Source: Elysia chlorotica (taxonomy: Eukaryota > Mollusca > Gastropoda > Plakobranchidae). From it: DNA of 64,000 bases. Within the stretch, counting starts at the first letter, position 1; each line of letters starts with the position of its first letter. Position numbers and translations under genes: made by a program. The stretch spans positions 62,001-126,000 of the forward strand of contig RQTK01001134.1 in NCBI GenBank assembly GCA_003991915.1. The letters run 5' to 3'. Under the pieces are notes generated by a model that worked only from the letters and a program-made list of their open reading frames with translations, was not told the DNA's origin and ran no database searches. Positions 1-20,400 of the stretch are shown here, one piece after another.

Positions 1-660
1 GATGATGCTGTATCAGCTGTAAATAGAGCAACGATGCATGATTGATCAGTTGAAAGTTTTAAAATAAGTCTGGCGGCAAGAAGTGGGCCCAACTGTGTGG
101 TGCTTCATCCAAGCCTGGGCCTGTGTCTGAATCTGCCATGTTAGTTCATGTTTATAACCTTGTTGTGTGCATGTGGCAACCTAAAGAGTGTCAAGCATGC
201 GGTAGAGGGAGACGATGTGCAACAAGCCCTAGATCAGATACCATCTGTATGTATAGAGTAGAATTATGTTTTTATTATCATGTGGGCTTAGTCTAACTTT
301 TAAACTTCAATTTTATCTTTTGAATTAATCATTTTTAAAGTTACATATTTGGTTAGGACTACCTTTTTTTTTTCTTTTTTTTTTAAATACTTTTCTTAGT
401 TTAAAGATGGCTTGTGACACTTTAAAGATATAGAAAGGCTGGAAAGACTTGTTATTTGCTTCTGTCAGGTCTACTGGGCATCTCCACAAAGCATATGGTT
501 AAACGTATATATGTATGTATGATAATGTTCTCTATTAAACTCCTGCTTAATGTTATTTCATGTGTAATGATTATGCATAATTTGTAATGTATGTTTTGAT
601 ATATGTTGTGATCTTCAAATGGGCAAATAAAGATGAAATTCCAATAAATGCTTTGGGCTT
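1..660 (+). other. probable 3' UTR end of an upstream gene
   Basis: AT-rich sequence with two polyadenylation signals AATAAA at 626-631 and 643-648. Reading frame 1 is open for 14 codons from the window edge and stops with TGA at 43-45, so the last codons of an upstream plus-strand gene may be present, but there is too little to identify it. The 3' UTR reading is inferred from the clustered poly(A) signals only. Confidence 0.35.
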
Positions 661-1942
661 TTGTTGAAAATTATTATGATTTTAGTTTGGAGCCTTGACA
701 ATATTTAGCATAATTTTACATAATCTGTATTTTGATCATACACAAAGTGAAACATCTTTGTTCTTCCGACCCTTAGATTTCCTGACTAATCCTATCCATA
801 TAAATGGGGGTACCGGTTGAGGTTTGAAACCTAGCCACTCTGCTGTCACTCCAGCGCTCTGACTAATCGAGTAACCATCTACGATTGCCTGTCGAGTGTA
901 ACATGACTTTGGTTTATCCTATATTCTCATCTAGCATCATAATCTGGTAGCTGAAGGTCATGCTCTCTGGCTTTTTGCACAGATTCCCAAAGCACAACGA
1001 ATAAGCTGAACTACGGCTTAATATAAATATTACATTTGAGGAACAATTCATTTTTTTTCCTACTTGTCAGTTGCTGTTTAATATACACTTGCGATAAAAA
1101 AAATAGATATATTCTGATGCCTTGCAGAGAACCAAATGGAGCTCCGCTCTTTGTCCACCCAGAGATTGACATCAAAACAAAGAAACCTGTAATCCTGATA
1201 TTACATTGTTAGAAAAAGATCAAGCCACAGTAGAGACACGTGTCTTAAATAACTTTACCAGAGATGGGGGGTGGGGAGCTATTTTTTTTATTTGAAATTT
1301 TTCTATTTGGAAATGTTTTTCTTTTATAACAAGTGAACAAATTACTATACACTGTCACTTAGATGTATAAATATGCCATCTCATATCAGAGATCATCAGT
1401 GTTACTGACATCAGATATCTTCAAGCAGAAGCGCCATACTACCATCTTGTGGTAGATCGAATTTTTTTTTTTTTTTTTAAGTTTGCACTCTTCTTGTCTG
1501 GTGGACTAACTTGAATCTACCTCACACCTCATGTCTTCTAACTACGTCCCGTAAATCTTTATGAAATCACATTCCTAATATAAAAAAAAAAATAATAAAA
1601 AATAGTATTCTCTTCCGAATTCCTAATTAAAAATAAATTCCTTTTCATTAAGGATGTACGATAAAATAATTATTATTTAGATGCATTGAGTCTACCCACT
1701 TGAACAAAAAAGCCCACTTAGCAAAAGGGCATGCTTTGATAAAACTGCACGCTTAAACAACCATTACAGGGACCGTAAATACAATAGCGGTGGCGCTTGA
1801 CTTGTCATAAGCATCATAGATCCGTTCTCGCACATTCTTACAAGTCGTAAGCTACCGCGACGTTGTAGTTGTACTTACGGCCATATATTGGATTAGCTGC
1901 TTGGGAAAATCATGCACCAAGGATCTGTCCCTTTCTTTATGC

Positions 1943-1945
<3 letters not shown>

Positions 1946-1994
<49 letters not shown>
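1946..1994. repeat. (CT)n microsatellite
   Basis: About 24 uninterrupted CT dinucleotides. Confidence 0.95.
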
Positions 1995-1996
<2 letters not shown>

Positions 1997-2349
1997 CAGG
2001 CAATGTATGGCTTAGTCACGGCGAAAAACTTCTGATCTCTCATACTAGGTTCCGTAAGTAACTGGACCTTTGATTGAATGCAGAATCAGATCCCCGTACA
2101 CATTCTCTTATTAGTTTTTGTATGAGCACCATGAAGTAACAACAATGCCTCTTTTCCTCTGGAATGTTAGGCAGACATACATTTTGTCATAGATCTATAT
2201 TCTTTTTTTTTTTTTTTTTTCCTTTTTGGCTTTGCATTATCTGACTTGGGCTTATTGAATTTAAAAGAAAAATTAAGTCATACATGTACAATTATGGGCG
2301 AACCGTGTCGAAATTTAAACCAATTAAATTCAGACATTTATTTTTAAAA

Positions 2350-2620
2350 TGACGATGTCGTTCAGTGACAGGGCACGCGACTTCTAATCTGGAGCAATCT
2401 AGTTCGATTCTCGATCGGGCCGCACTGTTACCTTCTTGCCGACTCAGACAGAGGATGTCGTCGTGGTATCCTCCCTCTCTCTACTGGTTGGGTCGGTGTC
2501 AGTATAATGTGACCGACTGAGACAGGAGTCATGGTATCCCGGCCCTGTCTCGTGTGTGGCAGCACATAAAATTGTCAGACGTCCGTCTTTGGGCCCGTCT
2601 ACAATATAGCCTATATAGTG
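2350..2620 (+). mobile_element. tRNA-headed SINE copy
   Basis: The head at about 2350-2425 carries a B-box-like AGTTCGATTCT. The body has the family block GGTTGGGTCGGTGTCAGTA at about 2485, then the GACAGGAGTC and CTGTCTCGTGTGTGGCAGCA blocks, and ends near the TATAGTGCTG tail. The same order of blocks recurs about twenty times in the window, which defines the family. I cannot assign a published family name. Confidence 0.8.
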
Positions 2621-3379
2621 CTGTCTCTCTCCCTCTCTCTCCCCATCTCTCTCTCCGTGTGGCAGCACGTAAACATGCCAAATTTTAGTCTTGTGACTCG
2701 TCCACGATATCACTTAGCTGCTGATGAAGGGCGTAAAGAAATAAACAATCGCCTTTTTTTATTCAGTACAAGGGAAAACAACGATAAAACAAATACAGCT
2801 CTATTGAACAATGTCGCCTAAATAGTTAAAAAGTCTCAATTGATCTTGTATCCTGTAGTCTATCCTGCATCGACTTCCAATGAAAAAATGTTAATGTATT
2901 TATTATACACCGTGACAGTGTGTGGCCATCGGGGCACCGACCCTATCACCGAGTTCTCATCTTCTCAGCCGCTATCGTAATCCCTAACTGAGAGACGCAC
3001 AAACAATGCATGGAAAATAGTATTGGGTGTAAGGTTTTTTTTTTTCTGGTCTTGAAATAAACACCAAAGGTGTCTTTAAGCATTGCAGTACTTCAACAAT
3101 CGACGTATTAGTAAGGCCGAGGATTATTTAGGAGATTTTGAGCTTAGCATAAAGAAAAGAAGGGAAATATGGTTCGCGTATACGTCACAAGAATTTAAGA
3201 GCGAATGGTGGTAAGAGCGATTGTTCTATAGTAAGGTGGGGCACATGTAAAGTTCTCTTTTGACGGGGCACTTTTACATATGTAGTCTTTGACTTGTTGA
3301 ATGTCTCTTAGTTCCCGGAAGATCCCCAAAATTGTTGGCGGGACACCTGGATATACAAGACTTGTAGTGTATAGCTCTA

Positions 3380-3705
3380 NNNNNNNNNNNNNNNNNNNNN
3401 NNNNNNNNNNNNNNNNNNNNNNNNNNNNNNNNNNNNNNNNNNNNNNNNNNNNNNNNNNNNNNNNNNNNNNNNNNNNNNNNNNNNNNNNNNNNNNNNNNNN
3501 NNNNNNNNNNNNNNNNNNNNNNNNNNNNNNNNNNNNNNNNNNNNNNNNNNNNNNNNNNNNNNNNNNNNNNNNNNNNNNNNNNNNNNNNNNNNNNNNNNNN
3601 NNNNNNNNNNNNNNNNNNNNNNNNNNNNNNNNNNNNNNNNNNNNNNNNNNNNNNNNNNNNNNNNNNNNNNNNNNNNNNNNNNNNNNNNNNNNNNNNNNNN
3701 NNNNN
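3380..3705. other. assembly gap (326 N)
   Basis: Run of N directly followed by a (TC)n array at 3706-3780, so the gap is probably an unresolved microsatellite. Confidence 1.
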
Positions 3706-3782
<77 letters not shown>

Positions 3783-4248
3783 GGTTTAAATACGGGAACA
3801 TACACAGGGACATTTGTTGTAGATGAACGTCTCCTAAGCTATGAGGAACTTCTTCCCCAGGACAAGCATACAGGAGTAGAGCGGCTGAATTTGGATCTAG
3901 ACCCTGTGTCAATGCCATGACTATTTGGGTGATGTTCATGAGGGACAGTACATGGACATAAAAGGCTGTCAGGAGAGGAGGTCCGCCGGACTAGAATGTC
4001 TAGACTCGCTTAGTGAACATGTCCCGTGTGTTAGATGTAGTGTGATAGTCCGTGTCAGATATAGCTCTAAGAAATAAACTTTTTTTTTTTTTTTTACTTC
4101 ACACAAACGATCAGCGGATAGCTTTTATCTAAACATTTGCCACGCTTACACACTTTTAATCACATTTCAAAATTAACTCGTCACCATCTTAAAGTAAAAC
4201 AATTTAGTGGGTTTATTTCCAGCAAGTCCTGTACTGAAAGACTCCACG

Positions 4249-12371
<8,123 letters not shown>

Positions 12372-12440
12372 GACTGAACCCACACGACAATCTCAGACTT
12401 ATTACATCCCTTGGTCGTGCAGCATTCTTTAGGCATCATC

Positions 12441-12446
12441 AATAAA
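12441..12446 (+). terminator. poly(A) signal of the secreted-protein gene
   Basis: AATAAA 70 bases after the stop codon, the first canonical signal downstream. Confidence 0.75.
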
Positions 12447-12599
12447 ATTTCACTGTGGCACGATCAAAGCCATTTCGTTTCCTTATTTGTGTTAGTTATG
12501 AAGATTGTGTTCATTTTGCCTTTTCTTGTTGCTTGTTGTTGTATTTATTAAGCCCATCTATTTTATTTTTAATTCACACAATCTTCATGTGTTTTACCT

Positions 12600-12631
<32 letters not shown>

Positions 12632-12735
12632 TTTTCCTGGTTTTATTTTTCAATGAGAAGTCTAACCTAGCTAGGATATGATGTCATGGCATAAAGAATT
12701 TATGATGCGGATTCTAATTTCAAGGTATTGGAGGG

Positions 12736-12790
<55 letters not shown>

Positions 12791-13534
12791 TATTTGCAAC
12801 AGAACATAATGCTGATTTCGAAGACTTCATGGAATATTAACCCGGCTTTTCTTGTCAATGAAACACCAACCCTCAAAAAAAAAAAAAAGTCCCAGTACGG
12901 TATTTTACCTTCAAGGGCGAACTTGCGTAGGGCTGTCCACTGGAGGTACCTGGTTGAACCCACAATCGAGCAAATATAATAATTATTGTTTTATATGAAA
13001 TATTCCCTAATGGCTGAATCGGGGTTAGTATAACTATAATGTGGTGCTGAGACAGTTTTTACGTTCAATTACGCGCGAATTGTATCTTGGGGCCCGTCGT
13101 CGTATAAAATATTTTCTGCGAACGTAGGAGACAGCTTAGAAACCCGCTAACATTAGCTAAGCCAATCAGTTAACTTTTAATGACAAATAACATACACACT
13201 GCTGTGTGTGTAAAAGGGAAAGCGTACAAAAAAAAATGAATGCACAAAAAAATAATTGATAAAAGAAAGGACTTGGTAGTCGGAACATGACTTGTTCTTT
13301 TCACGCACTAATACTTATAGTTTCGAATATTTAATTCGGTGTCAATTCGTATATTTCCGTGAGGATCTTATGATACCAAAAAATCAAAGTACCAGATGTC
13401 GTTTTTTTATATCTCAGACAGTAAACAGACAGATCTAAATATATTTTAAATACATTTATTTCGAAAACAAATGATCAACATCCATAAGGCAGACTGACTT
13501 TGCTTATTGTTGCCACAAAGCACAAATTGCCAGC
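12447..13534. other. intergenic
   Basis: About 1.1 kb between the poly(A) signal and the BPNT2 start codon. It holds (GT)n at 12601-12627 and (AG)n at 12737-12788. The BPNT2 promoter must lie here, but I see no TATA box or other element I can support. Confidence 0.6.
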
Positions 13535-13858
13535 ATGGCGCCGATCAACTTCAGACTCAACCCTTGGGGTGTATTAGTTTTCCTCATTGGATTTTTCTTA
13601 GCTTTAGGTTATGTATTTGGACCTCCAGATATATTTAAAAGGGAGCAGAGAGTAAGCATGAAAGAACTCTTAGCCGTAAGTGTTGGACTTGCCTCTAAAG
13701 GTGGAATCAGAGTGAAGGAAATTCACGAACAGCATAAGCTCAAGGAGAAAGTGAAGGGAAAGACAGAAGAGGGGGCCAACGAAATGTTGACTGATGGTGA
13801 CCTCGAGTCACACAAAATTATTTTCTACGGATTTTCCAAAATGTACCCTGGAATTAAG
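13535..13858 (+). CDS. BPNT2: BPNT2 exon 1
   Basis: Encodes residues 1-108: membrane anchor, [13 protein letters not shown] helix, [10 protein letters not shown] and TDGD motif. Donor GTAAGA at 13859; intron phase 0. Confidence 0.95.
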
Positions 13859-16800
13859 GTAAGATTTAGATATACATCGATGCTCTAGATGTAGAAATTA
13901 GAAATAAGATCTCTAGATCTAGAAGTCTAGATCTAGAATATACGAGATCAGTCTGTTCTCAGTAGGCCTACGCATCTGGTAGTGGTAAAAAGGAGTGTCT
14001 ACGTACACGATATCCTTGTAGCAAGAAATACATGGTAACCATGTACCTAGATCTAGAACGTCAAGGTTACATCAACATGTATTGGTGCCTTAACTAGGTA
14101 TAAAAAATTGCTTTAAAATACGTGTGAGAGTTTTTGGTGTTTGTTGCCTAGGGTCCAACGTCGGCACTATAGGCCTATAGGCGATATTGTGGACGGATCC
14201 CAAGACTGATGTCTGAGAACTTTTGTGTGCTGCCAGAAAAAGACAGTGTGGAGAGAAAGAAAGAGAAAGACTGACCGGTCACATACCGAGATCAACCCAA
14301 CCAGTAGGGGAGGAAATCCTGACAAATTATTTTTGAACCAAGGAACTCCCAAATGGGGGACCAACACTTGAACACTTGCGCCAGTTTGCTCACTTTTAGA
14401 GAGAGAGAAAAGGCTGAAATTGATTTTTATAATGAGGAATTCAGCCTACAAGGCTTGTTTGTTCCAGTTAACTGCTAGATTGCCAAAATATTTAAGCCCT
14501 AAGGCGCTTCTGCTTGTTGAACATAAGTCATGTCTTGCAGCAAAATGGTAACAGTCACTGTTTTCTGATAGATCTGTAGTTTTCAGGAGCCGAAAGAAAC
14601 AAGCAGCAGCATTAGTAAGGTGAAGAAAAGATGGGGTTGTGGCTCCATTTAATAGAGGTGTCACAAATGGCAGATCTTGTATCTTATCCATCAAGACATT
14701 CCAGCCCTTGAAATTGAATGCATCTTTTTTACTCACAACCCATCATACTACCCGAGGCTAAGGCGCACATATAGTATGCAGCTTGTATTGTATGTCACAG
14801 ATGAAATAATTGCATAATATACAATATCTCGTGGATTAAGATTATGTCATCTTTTTTATGTTGTCATTCAGCCGCCATATTGATTATTGTATTATATATG
14901 TTAAATGCGTGTTTTTGGTTTGCAGGTGGTGTCTGAAGAGCATGACAACAAACCAGTGGATTTCAACCAGATCTCAGCAGTGAGCACGACACTGCCTGAG
15001 GTGGATCAGGTTATTGACAGTGACCAGTCAATACCCATCAGCGACATCGCCATCTGGATTGATCCTCTGGATGCGACGCAAGAGTACACCAGTAAGCAGA
15101 AACATTTTTGCTGAACTCTTATGATTAGAAAAACATTTGGGCAAACTTTAAATAATGTATATTATCATACAAATGGCTGCTGTAGGAATAAAATCAACTT
15201 TTTGATGTTGCTATCTGGTTCTAACTCTGGCCCTGAAAAGATCATTTTACTTACCTTAACTTCTGTTTTCATAAGAACAATAAAAAGCCGACTGTAGACT
15301 TGGTTTATAAGAAACAATTTGTGAAAATTGAAAATATCATGGTTCATTAGCCATTTAATGTTATATCATTGCAATAAGCGGGTTTATCAATCTTGTTTCT
15401 GGGAAGTAACCAGTGCTTCTCTTTTGAAAAGATTTGTTTTAATCATAAAATCTTCCTCTAACGTCCTTTCAACAAACCCTATCATCTATCTTTACCAGTG
15501 AGCCTCACACAGTACGTAACTACAATGGTCTGCGTTGTCGTGAAAGGCGAGCCCAAAATTGGAGTGATCAACAGACCTTTTACAGGAGAAACAGGTACGT
15601 AATCTATCTTCCTCTAATCATCATCTTTTGATAATATTTATACCTTTAGTGGAAAAAAAACCAAACTGAAGTGATTTTGGTATTAGGTTAATTTTTCTAG
15701 GTCTCATACAAAAAAATCCAAACGGAAACAAGACCAATATTGTAACCTTGGATATTTTTCTCATCAGTACAGAGCACTATTGGACTGGGTCTCCGGCACT
15801 TCCTTCATTCCTCCCGTTTCCTTGTATACTCAAACATTTGATAAGACAAGTCATGCTCCAACAATTTCACCATGCAAAAACCTAATTTGATTATTGAGTT
15901 GTGAGCTCTTTTTGAAAATTTTCATTAGGAATGTGTTAAAACTGAGTGGCTTTGTGAGTAGGTGTAAATTAATGTTGTTTGATATTTTAGGTAGCCATGT
16001 TCAATGGTCTATGAAAAATCCTGCAGTGATTTATATTGAAACATGTTACTTATAGAACCACATTGTATGTTTATTTCTTACTCTTTGCAGTTCTTACATT
16101 ACCGAAGAACTCTGTACCTGGTAAATTTAATATCTCTGTGAACCTATACAATATTAAGAGGCATACCTTTATCTTCGTCAGTGCAATGCTTAAAGCTAAT
16201 ACAAATTTCTGGTAATGGACCTGTTTTGTACCAAACTGGTATACGTTTTCCCCAAATAGTTTTAATCGAGAGAAACATGGTACATACCCAGATGATGTTG
16301 CAAATGGAAAACTATTTCATTGCATCACTTCAAAATGCCACATCTTCATGTATGACAGCCAAAATAACTTGGTTTAAATTATTCAATTTGTTTGAACAAA
16401 GTTTTTAACAGGATTGCTGTCCATATGTTTCCAGTGTGTGTGTTGATGATGGCTTAATTTGTAAAGCACTGGGCTTATAGTCAGCAGGATCCTGTTTCTA
16501 ACCCACAATTTAAGGCAGAAGTTCTGGAGACCTATCTGTGATTTAGTCTGATTATTAATTTACATCTTGTGTCCCCAGTGTGGGCATGGAGCGGCTATGG
16601 ACACTCCAAGAACCTGGAGGTCGGAACAAGCTCTAGTGCAGGGAAAGGTCACAACATCATCGTGTCGCTGTCCCACAAGGGTGACGTGGAGACTATGGCC
16701 AAAAGTGCCTTCAACAATGTCAACATAGTGGCAGCTGGAGGCGCAGGTAGGGCCAGTCTTGTAGTCCTAATTTTGTACGAAAAAAATTTTCCTGTTTATT

Positions 16801-17488
16801 TATTTATTTTTTTTTTTTTCTCCTTTCCAGTGGTGCCAATTTTCAGTATAGTTACGGATTTTCAATATGAAAAAAGTTGGTAGATCAGAGCTCAGTAAAT
16901 ATCTGTCAAGGAGTTTTCATTTGTGACTCATGTTATGCTGTCCCTTGAATTTCAGTTCTCTTTTAGAGCATAATTATGAGTCAGCCATGACTAGATTAAG
17001 TACTAGTTCGCAGTAGACCATTTGGCTTAATCAATATGTTTGACGAAGTTAAAAAAATATGAGATTACCTGGAGGTGATGAATCATGTCATACGAACTTA
17101 GTTGATGCTGGACCAAAGTATGAAATGTAAAAAAATTTTCCTTTTTCACTTTAGAATTTGTAGCCAAACTTAAAAGTTTTTTATTGCTTCATTATTACAT
17201 TCACTCCCAGGTTACAAGACGCTGGAGGTAGTCAAGGGAACTGTTGATGCTTACACTCACATCACCCGTATAAAGAAGTGGGACATCTGTGCTGGCAACG
17301 CCATCCTCAACGCCCTCGGAGGGAAGATGACCACACTAGACGGAGACTTCATCAACTACTCACCCAAGCTAGACGCCAAGAACGAGCGAGGGCTCCTGGC
17401 AACCATGTCATCCCCAGTCCACTACGAGTATCTTGAGAAACTCGGAGCCAAGGCTAAAGATATTCTCGAGAAGAAATCTTCCCACTGA
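13535..17488 (+). CDS. BPNT2: Golgi-resident PAP 3'-phosphatase, BPNT2/IMPAD1 (gene span, 5 exons)
   Basis: The family hydrolyses 3'-phosphoadenosine 5'-phosphate, the by-product of Golgi sulfotransferases, to AMP and phosphate in the Golgi lumen, using Mg2+ and inhibited by lithium. Five exons join to 343 residues: 13535-13858, 14926-15091, 15499-15594, 16579-16746 and 17211-17488. The vertebrate protein is about 360. Residues 11-29 form a single N-terminal membrane anchor. Metal and catalytic motifs are present: TDGD (86-89), EEHD (112-115), WIDPLDAT (152-159) and [10 protein letters not shown] (275-284), the last two being the hallmark IMPase-family signatures. GGAGYK and [12 protein letters not shown] match the BPNT2 branch rather than cytosolic BPNT1. 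The start ATG has A at -3 and G at +4. Nothing is broken or missing. Confidence 0.95.
13880..13940. repeat. AGATCTAG-rich tract
   Basis: Closely spaced TCTAGATC palindromic hexamers and octamers directly after BPNT2 exon 1. A larger tract of the same kind lies at 23160-23610. Confidence 0.8.
14165..14400 (-). mobile_element. SINE copy in BPNT2 intron 1
   Basis: Minus-strand order of family blocks: tail near 14165, GTGTGCTGCCAG, ACAGTGTGGAGA, CCGGTCACATACCGAGATCA and AACCCAACCAGTAGGGG, ending with the inverted tRNA head GCGCCAGTTTGCTC. Confidence 0.8.
14926..15091 (+). CDS. BPNT2: BPNT2 exon 2
   Basis: Encodes EEHD and the DPLDAT metal-binding motif. Acceptor TTTGCAG before 14926, donor GTAAGC at 15092; it ends one base into a codon. 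Confidence 0.95.
15499..15594 (+). CDS. BPNT2: BPNT2 exon 3
   Basis: A 96-nt exon encoding [13 protein letters not shown] and GVINRPF, the core strand after the catalytic loop. Acceptor TTTACCAG, donor GTACGT; phase 1 on both sides. Confidence 0.95.
16579..16746 (+). CDS. BPNT2: BPNT2 exon 4
   Basis: Encodes VWAWSGYG through IVSLSHKG to AAGGAG. Acceptor GTCCCCAG, donor GTAGGG; phase 1 on both sides. Confidence 0.95.
17211..17488 (+). CDS. BPNT2: BPNT2 exon 5 (C-terminus)
   Basis: Encodes [10 protein letters not shown], the [13 protein letters not shown] signature with the third metal ligand Asp276, [10 protein letters not shown], and the tail to TGA at 17486-17488. Acceptor CACTCCCAG before 17211. 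Confidence 0.95.
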
Positions 17489-20400
17489 GACTGAAGCTGA
17501 TGTGTTGAGTGTGTGTTTGGGTGTGTGTGTGTGGTCAACAGTCTGAGGCTGTTATGTGGGCATGGCTTTGGTTTGGTAGTTTTGTTTTTTTTTTGGTTTA
17601 AAATGATTTTTAACATGTTAAAATTCATGCACATTGGGAAAACGTTTACGTAGCATTGAACATGCACTCATGCTTGATCATTGAGTCCTGTTTTATAACA
17701 CTTTTAAATCTGACGAGATGTTTTAGTGCCATTTTTTCCAAGTTACTCTTGTTTTTGTCTATCTTTAATAGTTGAATTAACAATAATATATTGAGTGACT
17801 ATGTTCTACTAATTTAGAATATGCCACCTTAAATTTAGAAAAGAAGATGATCACACTTTATTATTTATTAAGGTAAATATGGCTCTTTCATTGCCTTCAG
17901 AGTTTAGAAGATATTTTTTGGTGTTTGTTATCAATAATATATAACCTGAAGAAAGTAAATGGTGGTACAGTGTGGGTATATTCACTCATCAAAATGTTGT
18001 ATATGTATATATATATATACAAATCTTTTCAAACAGCTGTTCATGTCAATACAAACATTGAATCCATGTTCTAATATTTCTATGAAATGATTTTGATTTG
18101 TGTGTATGGAATGTAAAATTGTATGTGTGGGTGAGTGTATGCTCATACTGGCTGTTTATTTCTAACGCTGTTAGAAAATTGGATTCTTAGTTGCTCTGTG
18201 GACTGCATGGAAAAAAATCAAATGGTTAGCTTTTTTGAAGATAGCAACTTTTGGGTTTTGGTGCAATAAGAATGTTGGGCTAATGTTCATTTTAGTTTTT
18301 GTGATATGATGCACAAAATACCAACATGGTTGATCAGTTTAGAGCGTCAAAAGTCACGGTTACAAATTTCTCTGTAAAAAAATGTGATGTATTTATTATG
18401 AATACTTGATAACGGGCTTTGTTTGGATCACTTGAATAGATAATTTTATAGTCTTTATTGCAATGCTGAAAGAGTATGATAAAAATAACAGATTCGTGAA
18501 TATAAAGACAGTCACTATGCTACTGTATGTGAAAACTGCTCCATTGGGTGCAATGTTTAAAGAGGCAGTCTAAATTTTAATACAGAGGTGTATGTCTGAA
18601 ATGAATTTGTGTTGTTACTGGCAATTGAGGGACTCAAAAAAATTGATGCTCTGTGTACTACGACACTTTTATTGACTTGTTGTATTTGTTGATCTTCAAT
18701 TTATTTACAATATTTTAAAATTTTTTTTTTAGGCCTATAAGTGGCATAAAATGTTGCCACTGAATATTTAGAAATAGACTGCATTCGTTTCACACTTTTC
18801 TAAGTACCTTTTGACTTAATGTGCCTCTCAATTAGTGCCAAAAACTTTCGTCATAAATTGGAATCTCAGATTAAAACTAAAGTTTCATGATTTTGCTCAC
18901 AGCTGTACATAGACATACAGCTGTGTCAGCTATGTAAACTTGGCCTCTCCATCATTTTGGAGTTCATACTCATCTAATGTAAACATAGTGTTGTTTGCAG
19001 GCTGGTAAGACAGATCTCAAAACAGTCAATATTTTTTCCTTTTGTGTCTATTTTGTTTCTGATCTTATAAAATTAAAAATTGACAGTCTGTGTTTCGTTT
19101 TTTTTTCAATTTTTTTTTTATTGGTCAGCACCAGTATTATCTCTGGTTTAGAATTTTTGTTTGTTTGTTTGTAAGACTCCTATGCGACTTAAAACCATGC
19201 TGTGGAGGATTGGCTGTATGATAAGAGAAAGAAATTGGATGTAAATACATGTATTGAGTCATTGGAAAATGAAAAATGAAACATGTGAGTCTGATTTTAT
19301 TTGTTTCTGTTTCTCTGTGAGGGGACGCTCGATCTAAATTGATTATCCTCAGGGATGGACACGAGGACACGTGTCTGATAGACCCAAAGCCGCCTGAGTA
19401 TTGATGGTATTCACTGCTGATTGTGATTGGTAAGCCTTTCATTTGATGAATCGTCTGTTTGGTTTTAGGCCATGTTGTACTCCGTCAGTTCTGGCAAAAG
19501 AAAAAGGCTTTATCAGTCTTTATTAAAAAAATGTTAACGAGTAGGAACCCCAGCTCATTGTCAGGACAATTGAATAGGTTTCCCTTCTGATCAATTCTGA
19601 ATGCCAAAAATCTGATACATGTACTACTTGTTTATATTATTGTGTTAAATCTTTGTAGCCTGCACTTGTGGGTGTATGTTTGTCTTAAATCTGAGAACTA
19701 CAAATTAGGCGTCATGAAAAATGTTACCCACTAATAAAATACTCAACCATTCAATTGTGACTAAAATATCTGCAATCATTTCATTCTAAATCATCCCATT
19801 CATCATGCATAGTCTCTTGCTTTGCACATGTATAATTAATCTCTGGACTCACAGTGTTCATGTAATTTATAACTGGGCTCAATGAATTTACTACGCATGT
19901 TTTTATAACCATTTTAATTTATTTTTATCTTGTCTTTTAGACTCACAGCAAATCCATGTACAGTTATAGAAGTTAAGAATTTACCCCTCAGAGAGACATT
20001 TCCTTCTCCACACACACGTTATGGGCTCAGAATGAACTAGTTCTATCTCCACTTAGGATAAAACTGAGAGAAATGACATAAAACTGTTGAGCTTCTATAG
20101 TTTTGGATAGCAAAAAAAATGGTCATTGTTTCTTTTTTGTGTTTTTTTATGATTATGCCCAAACCTTGCATTTTGTGGACTTTGCAGATTTAGCTATCCA
20201 TTGTTTAGTAAAAATTCAGATAGAACTACATGTAGTTGATTCTCAGCCCACAATGTAATACTTAAACACACACAATGACTAGTCACTATGTTGTTTTGTT
20301 TCAGTGCCGGGGCTAGATCACAATAATACCAAAAGTTCCACATGTTTCTAGGATACACAGTGTATGTCTTATGACTATTATAGATGTCAGAAGTTAGTCT

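Larger units (their letters stand above)
661..4248. other. intergenic, repeats only
   Basis: No supported gene. The stretch holds a minus-strand tRNA-like SINE head (about 811-888), a CT microsatellite, one SINE copy (2350-2620) and the first N gap. A 5' UTR exon of the following gene may begin after the acceptor-like TTTATTTCCAG at about 4213-4222, because sequence from there runs straight into the ATG at 4249. Confidence 0.5.
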